DNA from: Postechiella marina
Lineage (GTDB): Bacteria; Bacteroidota; Bacteroidia; Flavobacteriales; Flavobacteriaceae
DNA length: 64,000 nucleotides
Assembly (NCBI RefSeq): GCF_039538365.1
Contig: NZ_BAABCA010000006.1
Span: 62,001-126,000 of the forward strand
Direction: 5' to 3'
A program made the translations under genes and the position numbers. The notes beneath the pieces were generated by a model. It searched no databases and was not told the DNA's origin. It saw only the letters and a program-made list of their open reading frames with translations. Below are positions 41,726 to 51,444 of this stretch, piece by piece (the first letter of the stretch is position 1; every line of letters begins with the position of its first letter).

Positions 41726-42799
41726 ATGAAGAGAAAAATAACCTTAAAGCAAATAGCCAAAGAGCTAGGCGTCTCTGTATCAACAGTTTCTAAAGCACTA
41801 AGCAACAGTAAAGAAATTAGTGAAGACACGACCCAGAAAATTCAGGCTTTTGCAAAACTTTATAATTATAAGCCAAATAACATTGCCCTCAGTCTAAAAA
41901 ACAGAAAAACCAAGACTATAGGCATTTTAATACCAGAGATTGTACACCATTTCTTTTCTACTGTTATTCGTGGTATAGAACGTGTGGCAAATCGTCGCGG
42001 ATACAACGTTATTGTTGGATTGTCTAACGAATCGTTTACCAAAGAAATCATCAATATGGAAATGCTCGCCAATGGTAGTATTGACGGGTTTGTACTTTCC
42101 ATATCAAAAGAAACACTACTAAAGCAAGATTATCATCATTTTAATGCAACAATAAACCAAGGCATTCCTATTGTAATGTTTGATCGTGTTGTAAACGAGG
42201 TAGATTGCGATAAAGTTATTGTAGACGATTTTAATGGTGCAGTAAAAGCAGTAAAAAAACTTATTGAAAATCAGTGTAAAAACATCGCTTTAATAACCAC
42301 TATGGATTATGTAAGCGTAGGCAGACTAAGAACTCAAGGCTACCTAGAAGCTATTCAAAACGAAGGTATTATAGCCGATTCCAACTTAATCTTAAAAATA
42401 GATGATAGCTTAGATGTTGAAAATCATTTAGATATTTTAGAAACTGAATTGGCCCATTTTTTTAAATCTAACCCTAATATTGATGGCGTTTTTGCTGTAA
42501 ACGAATTGTATGCTGTTACTGCAATGAAAGTGGCAAAAAAACTTGGTTTAAACATTCCAGAAGACATTCAAGTTATAGGGTTTACTGATGGTGTGCTGTC
42601 TAAACATGCCACACCAAGTTTAACAACCGTTAGCCAGCACGGACAAAAAATTGGAGAACAATCGGCTAATTTATTAATAGATAGATTAGAAGCAGAAGAC
42701 ACTCAAACCGAGCAATACTTTACTAATAACGAGAGAAAACGTGATTTTATAAAGATGGTAATCGAGACAGAAATTATCGAAAGAGAATCTACTAAATAG
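41726..42799 (+). CDS. LacI/GalR-family transcriptional regulator of the alpha-glucan locus
   Basis: A 357-residue cytoplasmic regulator. The N-terminal HTH is ITLKQIAKELGVSVSTVSKALS at 4-25, with the hinge helix near 50-58 (NIALSLKNRKT). A periplasmic-binding-protein-like effector domain spans about 62-340 (TIGILIPEIVHHFFSTVIRGIE, DGVFAVNELYAVTAMKVAKKLG, DIQVIGFTDG). It lies between the divergent susCDE unit and the downstream permease/phosphorylase operon. The likely effector is maltose, a maltodextrin or a phosphorylated product. Such LacI regulators take the place of Bacteroides SusR in many flavobacterial maltose loci. Confidence 0.92.
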   Translation: MKRKITLKQIAKELGVSVSTVSKALSNSKEISEDTTQKIQAFAKLYNYKPNNIALSLKNRKTKTIGILIPEIVHHFFSTVIRGIERVANRRGYNVIVGLSNESFTKEIINMEMLANGSIDGFVLSISKETLLKQDYHHFNATINQGIPIVMFDRVVNEVDCDKVIVDDFNGAVKAVKKLIENQCKNIALITTMDYVSVGRLRTQGYLEAIQNEGIIADSNLILKIDDSLDVENHLDILETELAHFFKSNPNIDGVFAVNELYAVTAMKVAKKLGLNIPEDIQVIGFTDGVLSKHATPSLTTVSQHGQKIGEQSANLLIDRLEAEDTQTEQYFTNNERKRDFIKMVIETEIIERESTK

Positions 42800-42843
42800 T
42801 TTCGTTGGCAAAATTACAGATTAGGAAAATCGAAATTCTTTTA

Positions 42844-42851
42844 TATCTTTG
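42844..42851 (+). promoter_or_regulatory. -7 box of the maltose-catabolism operon
   Basis: TATCTTTG, a full TAnnTTTG match, 123 bp before the permease ATG. No TTG is present at -33. An imperfect LacI-like site (AAAATCGAAATTC, 42826-42838) sits where -33 should be and shares the AAATCGA core with the palindrome at 41585-41600. Confidence 0.55.
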
Positions 42852-42858
42852 ACTCGAA

Positions 42859-42897
42859 ATCAAAACTTATATTTTCACTTCTCACGTAAGTTTTGAT
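42859..42897 (+). promoter_or_regulatory. Leader hairpin of the maltose-catabolism operon
   Basis: Perfect 11-bp arms, ATCAAAACTTA (42859-42869) and TAAGTTTTGAT (42887-42897), with a 17-nt loop. They start about where transcription should begin from the -7 box at 42844. The mRNA leader (about 115 nt) would therefore open with this stem. A role in message stability or regulation is possible. It could also be a DNA-level operator. Confidence 0.45.
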
Positions 42898-42974
42898 AAG
42901 TAATACAGGTTTAGCTTATAGCTAGATTGGTATAGAACCGCTTATCAAATAGTATTAACTTAATATACTATTTA

Positions 42975-44342
42975 ATGGAAAAGCGCAGATTAAGTTTCTG
43001 GCAAATTTGGAACATGAGTTTCGGGTTTCTAGGAATACAATTCGGATTCGCATTACAGGGAGGCTTTATGTCTCGAATTTTTCAAACGCTAGGTGCAGGT
43101 CATGACGATATACCATTGTTATGGATTGCAGCACCGTTAACCGGTTTGCTTGTACAGCCCATTGTTGGCTATTTAAGCGACCGAACGTGGCACCCTAAGT
43201 TAGGAAGACGACGCCCTTATTTTTTAATTGGAGCTATTTTAAGTTCTATTGCATTATTTTTTGTACCGCATTCTTCCGTCTTATGGATGGCAGCTGGTTT
43301 TTTATGGATTTTAGATGCTTCCATAAACATCTCTATGGAGCCTTTTAGAGCTTTGGTTGCAGATAAATTACCAGAGTCGCAACGTTCGTATGGGTTTGTT
43401 GTACAAACTTTAATTATTGGTATTGGTACTTGGGTAGCTAGTAATTTACCTTGGATGATTTCCCAATTGGGAGTCAGCGATTCTGCACCTCAAGGTGTGG
43501 TTCCTATGTCGGTAAAAGTAGCCTTTGGTATTGGTGCCCTTGTATTTCTTATTAGTGTGCTGTACACCATTTTTACAACTAGCGAATATCCGCCAGAGGA
43601 TATGGAAGCCTTCGAAAAGGAAAAGCAAAAAAAGAATCAGTTTATTCCAGATATTGTTAACAATATTGGGAATATGCCTTTAACGATGAAGAAACTTGGA
43701 GTCATTCAGTTCTTTTCATGGTTTGCCTTTTTTACCATGTGGAGTTTAGCTAATCCAGCTTTAACAGAGCATGTGTTTAATGCGCCCGCACCTATCGAGG
43801 CCAATTTTAATATGGAAATCTTAGAGCAAAAAGAAGCTTTCGATGTTGCCAATACAACATTTCAAAAAGCATCAAACCGCGTTGGGTCTGCCATGGGTAT
43901 TTATGGCTTATCATCAATGGCATTTGCCTTACTACTTACCTTTTATACAGCTAAAAGAAACATCAACAGAAAATATGTGCACATGGCATCATTAATTCTT
44001 GGTGGCCTTGGGTTTATTGGTATGTATTTAATAGATAATCCAGAACATTTAAAATACTGTTTTGTACTCGTTGGTATTGCATGGGGCAGTATACTATCTA
44101 TGCCTTATGCCATGTTATCTAGCTCTGTAGATCCCAAAAAAATGGGCATGTTTATGGGCATTTTCAACATGTTTATAGTCATACCTCAAATTATTGCAGC
44201 ATTAGGTGGAATTAATTTTATTTCGGGCTTATTAGGCGACGAAGCTATTAATGCCATGTTAGTAGCTGGTGGAAGTTTAATAATTGCAGGACTGTGTAAT
44301 TTCTTAATTACAAACAAGTCGGCAATATCATATCAATCATAA
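42975..44342 (+). CDS. GPH/SLC45-like MFS sugar permease (maltose uptake)
   Basis: A 455-residue inner-membrane transporter with 12 predicted helices. The family marker between helices 2 and 3 is clear: GYLSDRTWHPKLGRRRPYF near 65-83, the RxGRRRP motif of sucrose/maltose proton symporters. A large hydrophilic insertion near 255-305 (TEHVFNAPAPIEANFNMEILEQ region) is seen in flavobacterial members. It should bring maltose or short maltodextrins from periplasm to cytoplasm for the phosphorylase two genes downstream. First gene of the rightward operon; the next gene begins 3 bp after its stop. Confidence 0.9.
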   Translation: MEKRRLSFWQIWNMSFGFLGIQFGFALQGGFMSRIFQTLGAGHDDIPLLWIAAPLTGLLVQPIVGYLSDRTWHPKLGRRRPYFLIGAILSSIALFFVPHSSVLWMAAGFLWILDASINISMEPFRALVADKLPESQRSYGFVVQTLIIGIGTWVASNLPWMISQLGVSDSAPQGVVPMSVKVAFGIGALVFLISVLYTIFTTSEYPPEDMEAFEKEKQKKNQFIPDIVNNIGNMPLTMKKLGVIQFFSWFAFFTMWSLANPALTEHVFNAPAPIEANFNMEILEQKEAFDVANTTFQKASNRVGSAMGIYGLSSMAFALLLTFYTAKRNINRKYVHMASLILGGLGFIGMYLIDNPEHLKYCFVLVGIAWGSILSMPYAMLSSSVDPKKMGMFMGIFNMFIVIPQIIAALGGINFISGLLGDEAINAMLVAGGSLIIAGLCNFLITNKSAISYQS

Positions 44343-44345
44343 CAA

Positions 44346-45008
44346 ATGAACAAGATTGGAGTCATTTTCGATTTAGACGGTGTTATCGTAGATACCGCTA
44401 AATATCATTTTTTAGCATGGAAAGACCTTGCAGATCATTTAGGTTTTGAGTTTACAGAAACTCACAACGAACTTTTAAAAGGCGTAAGTCGTGTTAGGTC
44501 TTTAGAAATTCTTTTAGACATAGGTAAAGTAGAACTTTCCGAAGAAAAAAAGCAAGAATTCTTAATAAGCAAAAACGAGCACTACTTGCAGTATATCTAT
44601 AAAATGGGGCCAGAAGAAATTCTACCTGGAGCTGCAGAACTTCTAGATACTCTAGATACTCTAGGTATTCAATACGTTTTAGGTTCTGCAAGTAAAAACG
44701 CACCATTAATTTTAAAACAAGTTAATCTATTCGACAGGTTTTTAGGTATTGTTGATGGTAACAGCGTATCTAAAGCTAAGCCAGATCCAGAAGTCTTTTT
44801 AATAGGTGCCGAAAAATTGAATTTACAACCCGAACACTGTGTTGTTTTTGAAGATGCTATTGCTGGTGTTGAAGCTGCAAATAGAGCAAACATGATATCT
44901 GTTGGTGTTGGAGACAAAAAAACACTCCACGAATCCAATTTTAATTTTAACAATCTAACTGAAATTCCAGACAACTTTTTCACAGAAGTCATTTCAGAAA
45001 AAATATAA
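44346..45008 (+). CDS. pgmB: Beta-phosphoglucomutase
   Basis: A 220-residue HAD-superfamily mutase that converts beta-glucose-1-phosphate to glucose-6-phosphate. Motif I is VIFDLDGVIVDT, with nucleophile Asp9 and acid/base Asp11. The cap holds KGVSRVRSLEILL near 45-57, motif II is LGSASKNAP near 117, the Lys of motif III is in KAKPDPEVF near 146 and motif IV is VFEDAIAGVEAA near 167. The product of the adjacent maltose phosphorylase is its substrate. A small in-frame tandem 9-bp repeat encodes LDTLDTLG near residues 100-107. Confidence 0.95.
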   Translation: MNKIGVIFDLDGVIVDTAKYHFLAWKDLADHLGFEFTETHNELLKGVSRVRSLEILLDIGKVELSEEKKQEFLISKNEHYLQYIYKMGPEEILPGAAELLDTLDTLGIQYVLGSASKNAPLILKQVNLFDRFLGIVDGNSVSKAKPDPEVFLIGAEKLNLQPEHCVVFEDAIAGVEAANRANMISVGVGDKKTLHESNFNFNNLTEIPDNFFTEVISEKI

Positions 45009-45013
45009 AGAAT

Positions 45014-47323
45014 ATGAACCAAGATTATATAAAACCAGATAATTGGTCCATCATAGAAGAAGGTTTTGATGCGAGTCGCGTAAAATCTTCAGAAAGTTTA
45101 TTTAGTATTGGTAACGGTGCCATGGGGCAACGTGCTAATTTTGAAGAAACATACACTGGCGATACCTTTCAAGGAAGCTATATTGCAGGTGTGTATTATC
45201 CAGATAAAACCCGTGTAGGTTGGTGGAAAAACGGTTATCCAGAATACTTCGCTAAAGTTTTAAACGCACCAAATTGGATTGGTATTAATGTAAGCGTTAA
45301 TGGCGAAGCTTTAGATTTAAATACTTGCAAATCGGTTAGCGATTTTAAGCGCGAGCTAAACATGAAAGAGGGTTGGTTGTCAAGAACTTTCAAGGCTACA
45401 CTGCCTAACGATGTTGAGGTTGAGGTTTCTGTAAAGCGTTTTTTAAGCCTTTCTTTAGATGAAGTTGGGGTTATTAATTATGAAATAACACCATTAAATA
45501 CGGATGCTGAAATAATATTCGAACCTTATTTAGATTCTGGTATTACTAATGAAGATACCAATTGGGACGATAAATTTTGGGATACAACTGCTGTAAAACA
45601 AAATAACAATCAAGCATTTGTTGAGGCTAAAACCATGAAAACTAATTTTCATACCTGTACGTTTATGGAATCTCAGGTGTATTTGGCTGGTAAGCAATTG
45701 GCTTTAGAACCAAGCGTAAAAAGTAACGATGTAAAAGTATCGTTTAATTATGCAAACCAAGTAAAGCAAGGCGAAACGTATAGCATTCATAAATTTGGAG
45801 GTTATATTGTAGATACCAATCACGATAAAACCAAGTTGGTTGAGGCTGCAACACAAGTTTTAAAATTGGCTACCAATAAAGGATTTAATGTCCTTTTAGA
45901 AGACCAAAAACAAGCTTGGGCAAATATTTGGGATATGGCAGATATTACTATCGATGGCGATGTAAAAGCTCAACAAGGTATTCGTTTTAATATTTTTCAA
46001 TTAAACCAAACCTATTTAGGGAAAGATTCTCGATTAAATATTGGCCCAAAAGGGTTTACAGGCGAGAAATATGGCGGAAGCACCTATTGGGATACCGAGG
46101 CTTATTGCATCCCGTTTTACATGGCTACAAAAGATCAAAAAGTAGCTAGAACCTTATTAGAATACCGTTACTATCATTTAGATAAAGCCATCGAAAATGC
46201 AGGTAAATTAGGGTTTACTAACGGAGCAGCTTTATATCCAATGGTAACCATGAATGGCGAAGAATGCCATAACGAATGGGAAATCACTTTCGAGGAAATT
46301 CATAGAAATGGTGCCATTGCATTTGCAATTTTTAACTATTACCGTTACACTGGCGATTATAGTTATATTCCAGAAAAAGGATTAGAAGTTTTAATTGGTA
46401 TTGCTAGATTTTGGCAACAACGCGCTACCTTTTCTTCAGATAAAAACAAGTATGTCATTTTAGGTGTTACCGGACCAAATGAATACGAAAATAACGTAAA
46501 TAATAACTGGTACACAAACTATTTGGCTAAATGGTGTATTGATTATGCTTTAGAACAAATTGAAAAAGTTGAAACTGAATACACTTCAGATTTCAACAGA
46601 ATAAACGATAAAGTAAAATTAACTGATGATGAATTAGAAAAGTGGAAAGCTGTTGCAGATAACATGTATTTCCCGTATTCTGAAAAGCATCAGGTGTATT
46701 TACAACAAGATGGATTTTTAGATAAAGAATTAATTTCGGTTGAAGATTTATCTAAATCAGAAAGACCAATAAATCAAAAATGGAGTTGGGATAGAATTTT
46801 ACGTTCGCCATATATTAAACAAGCCGATACCCTACAAGGATTTTACTTTTTTGAAGATCAATTTTCTGATGAAGAATTAAGTCGCCATTTTGATTTTTAC
46901 GAACCATTTACCGTTCACGAAAGTTCATTGTCGCCATGTGTACACAGTATTCAAGCAGCGAAATTAGATAGAATGGATCAAGCTTACACCTTCTATTTAC
47001 GTACATCAAGATTAGATTTAGACGATTATAATCACGAAGTACACGAAGGTTTACATATTACATCTATGGCGGGAACTTGGATGAGTATTGTTGAAGGTTT
47101 TGGAGGCATGCGTGTTAAAAATAACACCTTAGCTTTTACGCCTAAAATACCAAAACAATGGGAAGGTTATTCGTTTAAAGTGAATTTTAGAAACCAAATA
47201 ATAAAAATAACTATTGAGCAAAACGAAACTAATTTTGAGTTGCTAAGTGGTAACGATCTTGAAATTCTTGTTAACGAAAAACCAGTTGTTTTAAAAAGTA
47301 AAAACCTGAGTGCGGTTAGTTAA
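45014..47323 (+). CDS. GH65 maltose phosphorylase
   Basis: A 769-residue cytoplasmic enzyme that splits maltose with phosphate into glucose and beta-glucose-1-phosphate (inverting). The N-terminal beta-sandwich (about 1-270) precedes an (alpha/alpha)6 barrel. Markers: GGSTYWDTEAYCIPFY near 355-370, NGEECHNEWEITFEEIHRNG near 413-432 and TGPNEYENNVNNNWYTNY near 486-503. Glu490 in the last aligns with the known general acid Glu487 of Lactobacillus brevis maltose phosphorylase. The HNEWEI context and the pgmB neighbour favour maltose over trehalose or kojibiose. Confidence 0.93.
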   Translation: MNQDYIKPDNWSIIEEGFDASRVKSSESLFSIGNGAMGQRANFEETYTGDTFQGSYIAGVYYPDKTRVGWWKNGYPEYFAKVLNAPNWIGINVSVNGEALDLNTCKSVSDFKRELNMKEGWLSRTFKATLPNDVEVEVSVKRFLSLSLDEVGVINYEITPLNTDAEIIFEPYLDSGITNEDTNWDDKFWDTTAVKQNNNQAFVEAKTMKTNFHTCTFMESQVYLAGKQLALEPSVKSNDVKVSFNYANQVKQGETYSIHKFGGYIVDTNHDKTKLVEAATQVLKLATNKGFNVLLEDQKQAWANIWDMADITIDGDVKAQQGIRFNIFQLNQTYLGKDSRLNIGPKGFTGEKYGGSTYWDTEAYCIPFYMATKDQKVARTLLEYRYYHLDKAIENAGKLGFTNGAALYPMVTMNGEECHNEWEITFEEIHRNGAIAFAIFNYYRYTGDYSYIPEKGLEVLIGIARFWQQRATFSSDKNKYVILGVTGPNEYENNVNNNWYTNYLAKWCIDYALEQIEKVETEYTSDFNRINDKVKLTDDELEKWKAVADNMYFPYSEKHQVYLQQDGFLDKELISVEDLSKSERPINQKWSWDRILRSPYIKQADTLQGFYFFEDQFSDEELSRHFDFYEPFTVHESSLSPCVHSIQAAKLDRMDQAYTFYLRTSRLDLDDYNHEVHEGLHITSMAGTWMSIVEGFGGMRVKNNTLAFTPKIPKQWEGYSFKVNFRNQIIKITIEQNETNFELLSGNDLEILVNEKPVVLKSKNLSAVS

Positions 47324-47343
47324 ATTAATTAAATTCAAAAAAG

Positions 47344-49461
47344 ATGAAATCTCTATTTATATTAAGTGTAACACTGTTTTTGTCGGTATTTAATCTTGGT
47401 TTTGCCCAAGAATTGAAATCGCCAAATGGTGCGTTAAGTATGCATTTTTCGTTGGAAGATAACGGGAAACCAACTTACAAACTATCTTACAAAAACAATG
47501 AAGTTATTAAACCAAGTTATTTAGGTTTAGAATTAAAAGATGATGAAAAATCTTTATTGAATGATTTTGAAATTACCGATACCCAAACATCAACTTTTAA
47601 TGAAACCTGGACACCTGTTTGGGGCGAAGAAAAGGAAATTACAAACCATTATAACGAGTTGGCTGTTAGCCTAAAGCAAAAGGAAACAGCACGCGAAGTG
47701 ATAATCCGGTTTAGATTGTTTAACACAGGATTAGGGTTTCGTTACGAGTTTCCGTCGCAACCCAATTTAATTTATTTTACAATTAAAGAGGAGCGCACGC
47801 AGTTTGCCATGACAGGCGATCATAAAGCGCTGTGGATTCCCGGAGATTACGATTCGCAAGAATATGATTATACAGAATCTAAATTATCAGAAATACGCTC
47901 TAAGTTTGACACTGCGCTTACCGATAATGCATCGCAAACGCAGTACTCTAAAACTGGTGTGCAAACATCTTTAATGATGAAAACTGATGCTGGTTTGTAC
48001 ATCAATTTACACGAAGCAGCATTAATTAATTATTCGTGTATGCATCTTGAATTGAATGATGAAACCATGGTTTTCGAATCGCATTTAACACCAGATGTAA
48101 ATGGCGATAAAGGTTACATTCAAGCGCCTTCTACTTCGCCATGGCGAACAATTATGGTAAGTGATGATGCTCGCGATATTCTACGTTCTAGAATCACTTT
48201 AAACCTTAACGAACCTTGCGCTATCGAAGATACATCGTGGATAAAACCTGTAAAATATCTAGGTGTTTGGTGGGAAATGATTACCGGAAAAAGCTCTTGG
48301 TCTTACACCAACGATTTGCCATCTATTGAGTTGGGTGTTACCGATTATTCTAAAGTTAAACCAAACGGAACACATGGCGCAAATAACGCCAACGTTAAAC
48401 GTTATATCGATTTTGCTGCAACCCATGGTTTTGATGGTGTTTTAGTTGAAGGTTGGAATGAAGGTTGGGAAGATTGGTTTGGAAAATCGAAGGATTATGT
48501 ATTCGATTTTGTAACACCTTATCCAGATTTTGATGTGGATGCTATTCATGAATATGCTAAATCTAAAGGTGTAAAAATGATTATGCATCATGAAACATCG
48601 AGCTCGGTTAGAAATTACGAACGTCATTTAGATGAAGCCTATCAGTTTATGCGAGACAACGGTTATAGCGCTGTAAAAAGTGGTTATGTTGGTAATATTT
48701 TACCACGAGGAGAACATCATTATAGCCAATGGATTGTTAACCATTATCAATATGCGCTAGAAAAAGCGGTAGATTATCAAGTTATGGTTAACGCACATGA
48801 AGCAGTACGACCAACAGGAATTTCAAGAACCTATCCCAATTTAATAGGAAACGAATCGGCTCGCGGAACCGAGTTTCAAGCCTTTGGTGGGTCTAACCCC
48901 AATCACGTTACTATTTTACCATTCACGCGTTTGTTAGGTGGTCCAATGGATTATACACCTGGTGTTTTCGAAATGGATATTAGCAAGCTAAATCCAAATA
49001 ACAATTCGCATGTAAATAGCACTATTACAAACCAATTGGCATTGTATGTTACTATGTATAGTCCGTTGCAAATGGCAGCAGATTTACCAGAACATTACGA
49101 GCAATTTATGGATGCTTTTCAGTTTATAAAAGATGTAGCTATAGATTGGGACGAAAGTAAATACCTAGAAGCAGAACCTGGACATTATTTAACCATTGCA
49201 CGTAAGGAAAAAGGAAGTAACAACTGGTTTGTGGGTAACGTAAACGGAAATAATAAAAGAACATCCAACATCGCGTTAAATTTTCTAGATAAAGGTAAAA
49301 AGTACATGGCGACTATTTATGCAGATGCTAAGGATGCTAATTATAAAACCAATCCGCAAGCCTATACCATTACAAGCAAAAAAGTAACTTATAAAACAAA
49401 ATTATCATTGTCTTCGGTTCCTGCTGGTGGTTATGCCATTAGCATCATAGAAGTTAAATAA
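47344..49461 (+). CDS. susB: GH97 inverting alpha-glucosidase (SusB-like)
   Basis: A 705-residue periplasmic enzyme with a signal peptide (1-22, ending LGFAQ), an N-terminal beta-sandwich, a (beta/alpha)8 barrel and a C-terminal beta domain. Catalytic and calcium-site acids of the inverting SusB type are seen in HEAVRPTG (Glu486) and GNESARGTEF (Glu504, Glu510). Their spacing of 18 and 6 residues equals that of Glu508/526/532 in Bacteroides SusB. It should release glucose from the non-reducing ends of maltodextrins. Located 20 bp after the phosphorylase gene. Confidence 0.93.
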   Translation: MKSLFILSVTLFLSVFNLGFAQELKSPNGALSMHFSLEDNGKPTYKLSYKNNEVIKPSYLGLELKDDEKSLLNDFEITDTQTSTFNETWTPVWGEEKEITNHYNELAVSLKQKETAREVIIRFRLFNTGLGFRYEFPSQPNLIYFTIKEERTQFAMTGDHKALWIPGDYDSQEYDYTESKLSEIRSKFDTALTDNASQTQYSKTGVQTSLMMKTDAGLYINLHEAALINYSCMHLELNDETMVFESHLTPDVNGDKGYIQAPSTSPWRTIMVSDDARDILRSRITLNLNEPCAIEDTSWIKPVKYLGVWWEMITGKSSWSYTNDLPSIELGVTDYSKVKPNGTHGANNANVKRYIDFAATHGFDGVLVEGWNEGWEDWFGKSKDYVFDFVTPYPDFDVDAIHEYAKSKGVKMIMHHETSSSVRNYERHLDEAYQFMRDNGYSAVKSGYVGNILPRGEHHYSQWIVNHYQYALEKAVDYQVMVNAHEAVRPTGISRTYPNLIGNESARGTEFQAFGGSNPNHVTILPFTRLLGGPMDYTPGVFEMDISKLNPNNNSHVNSTITNQLALYVTMYSPLQMAADLPEHYEQFMDAFQFIKDVAIDWDESKYLEAEPGHYLTIARKEKGSNNWFVGNVNGNNKRTSNIALNFLDKGKKYMATIYADAKDANYKTNPQAYTITSKKVTYKTKLSLSSVPAGGYAISIIEVK

Positions 49462-49471
49462 AAACATTATT

Positions 49472-51442
49472 ATGAAAAAGCATTTAAAAAATATAAATCG
49501 AACACTTTTGTTTGGGTTACTGTGTGTAATTTCTTTAAATTTAGCTTGTAAAAAACAAACTGATATGAATCCCATAGAGGCTGATGCAACATCGGCGGTA
49601 GTTGAGAGTCATGATATTTCGAAAATAGAACCATTAAATTGGTGGGTTGGGTTTAAAAACCAAACGCTTCAACTTTTGGTGCATCATCAAAATATTTCTG
49701 CGTTTACTCCAGAGATTTCTTATCAAGGTATTTCTATAGAAAAAGTACATAAAGCCGATAGTTCAAATTACCTGTTTATTGATTTAAATATTTCAGAAGT
49801 TACAAAAGCTGGAAAGTTTAATATTGTTTTTAAGCAAGATGGTAAAAACGATTTAATCCAAACTTACGAGCTAAAATCAAGGCTAAAAGACTCTAAAGAT
49901 TATATTGGGTTTGATAGTAGTGATGCTGTTTATTTAATTACACCAGATCGTTTTGCAAACGGAAATCCAGAAAATGATATCGCTAAAACACTAAACGAAA
50001 CAACTATCGATAGAAGCGATAATTATGCAAGACATGGTGGAGATATCCAAGGTATTACAAATCATTTAGATTACATTGAAGATTTAGGTTTTACAGCCAT
50101 TTGGCCATGTCCGTTATTAACTAACGATATGCAGCAAAGCTCTTACCATGGTTATGCTATGACCGATTTTTACGAAATAGACCCGCGTTTTGGTACTCTA
50201 GAAGAGTATAAAACCTTATCATCTAAAATGTCTGAAAAAGGCATGAAACTTATCATGGATCAAGTTGCAAATCATTGCGGTTTAGAACATTGGTGGATGA
50301 AAGATTTACCGTTTAAAAATTGGATAAATCATCAAGAAAATTACGAAAGTAATTCAGAAAATTGGGACAACAGTAAAAGCATTACAACAAACCATAGACG
50401 CACTACAAACCAAGATATTTACGCCTCGAAAATCGATAAAGAAAACATGAGCGAAGGCTGGTTTGTTTCGTCAATGCCAGATTTAAATCAGCGTAACCCA
50501 TTTATGGCAACGTACACAATTCAAAATAGCATTTGGTGGATAGAAACAGCTAATTTAGGAGGTATTCGTCAAGATACCTACCCGTATCCAGATAAAAACT
50601 TTATGAGTCATTGGGCTGGAGCAATTATGGCAGAATACCCAAACTTTAGCATTGTTGGTGAAGAATGGACCACAAACCCATTATTAATTGCCTATTGGCA
50701 ACAAGGCAACCCTAATAAAGATGGTTACAACTCCAACTTAAAATCGCCAATGGATTTTGCTATGCAAGAAAAAATTGCAAGCGGTTTAAATAGAGACGAA
50801 GCATGGGATTCTGGCTTAATTGAAATTTACCAAGCCTTAGCCAACGATTTTATTTATGTGAAGCCAAAAGATATCATGGTGTTTCCAGACAACCACGATA
50901 TGAGTCGCATTTTTACACAGCTAAAAGGCGATATTCCTAATACAAAAATGGCTTTAAGTTACTTGTTGATGTTACCTAGAATTCCGCAAATTTATTACGG
51001 AACCGAAATTTTAATGAATGATTTTGATAAACCTGGAGATCATGGATTAGTTCGTAGCGATTTCCCTGGCGGATGGCGTGGAGATAAAGTTAATGCCTTT
51101 ACAGGAATAGGTTTAAGCGACAAAGAAAAAGACATGCAAACTTTTCTTAAAACGGTATTAAACTACAGGAAAAATAGCAAAGCAATTCACGATGGTAAAA
51201 CCATTCATTTTGCTCCAGATAATAATATTTATGTGTTATTTAGATCCTTAGGAGATGAAACCGTAGCACATATTATGAATAAAAATGATACAACAGTTGA
51301 ATTAGATTTATCAAAATTTAAAGAACTAGGCTTAGAAGGAAAAACCGTTAAAAATCTTATTTCTGGCGAACAATTTCTATGGCATAACGGGATGCTTACA
51401 TTAAAAGACAGAGGCAGTGTTATTTTAACTACAAAATTATAA
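49472..51442 (+). CDS. GH13 cyclomaltodextrinase/neopullulanase-like lipoprotein (SusA-like)
   Basis: A 656-residue enzyme. The lipoprotein signal ends at Cys26 (SLNLAC) and an N-terminal beta domain typical of cyclomaltodextrinases covers about 50-140 (LNWWVGFKNQTLQLLVH). GH13 regions: I MDQVANHCG near 264, II GGIRQDTYPYPD near 363 (nucleophile Asp), III IVGEEWT near 393, IV FPDNHDMSR near 472. The wide GDIQGITNHLDYIEDLGFTA segment near 190 is also typical. It should cut maltodextrins, cyclic or pullulan-derived, in the periplasm. It begins 10 bp after the GH97 gene and ends 2 bp before the esterase. Confidence 0.92.
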   Translation: MKKHLKNINRTLLFGLLCVISLNLACKKQTDMNPIEADATSAVVESHDISKIEPLNWWVGFKNQTLQLLVHHQNISAFTPEISYQGISIEKVHKADSSNYLFIDLNISEVTKAGKFNIVFKQDGKNDLIQTYELKSRLKDSKDYIGFDSSDAVYLITPDRFANGNPENDIAKTLNETTIDRSDNYARHGGDIQGITNHLDYIEDLGFTAIWPCPLLTNDMQQSSYHGYAMTDFYEIDPRFGTLEEYKTLSSKMSEKGMKLIMDQVANHCGLEHWWMKDLPFKNWINHQENYESNSENWDNSKSITTNHRRTTNQDIYASKIDKENMSEGWFVSSMPDLNQRNPFMATYTIQNSIWWIETANLGGIRQDTYPYPDKNFMSHWAGAIMAEYPNFSIVGEEWTTNPLLIAYWQQGNPNKDGYNSNLKSPMDFAMQEKIASGLNRDEAWDSGLIEIYQALANDFIYVKPKDIMVFPDNHDMSRIFTQLKGDIPNTKMALSYLLMLPRIPQIYYGTEILMNDFDKPGDHGLVRSDFPGGWRGDKVNAFTGIGLSDKEKDMQTFLKTVLNYRKNSKAIHDGKTIHFAPDNNIYVLFRSLGDETVAHIMNKNDTTVELDLSKFKELGLEGKTVKNLISGEQFLWHNGMLTLKDRGSVILTTKL

Positions 51443-51444
51443 TC

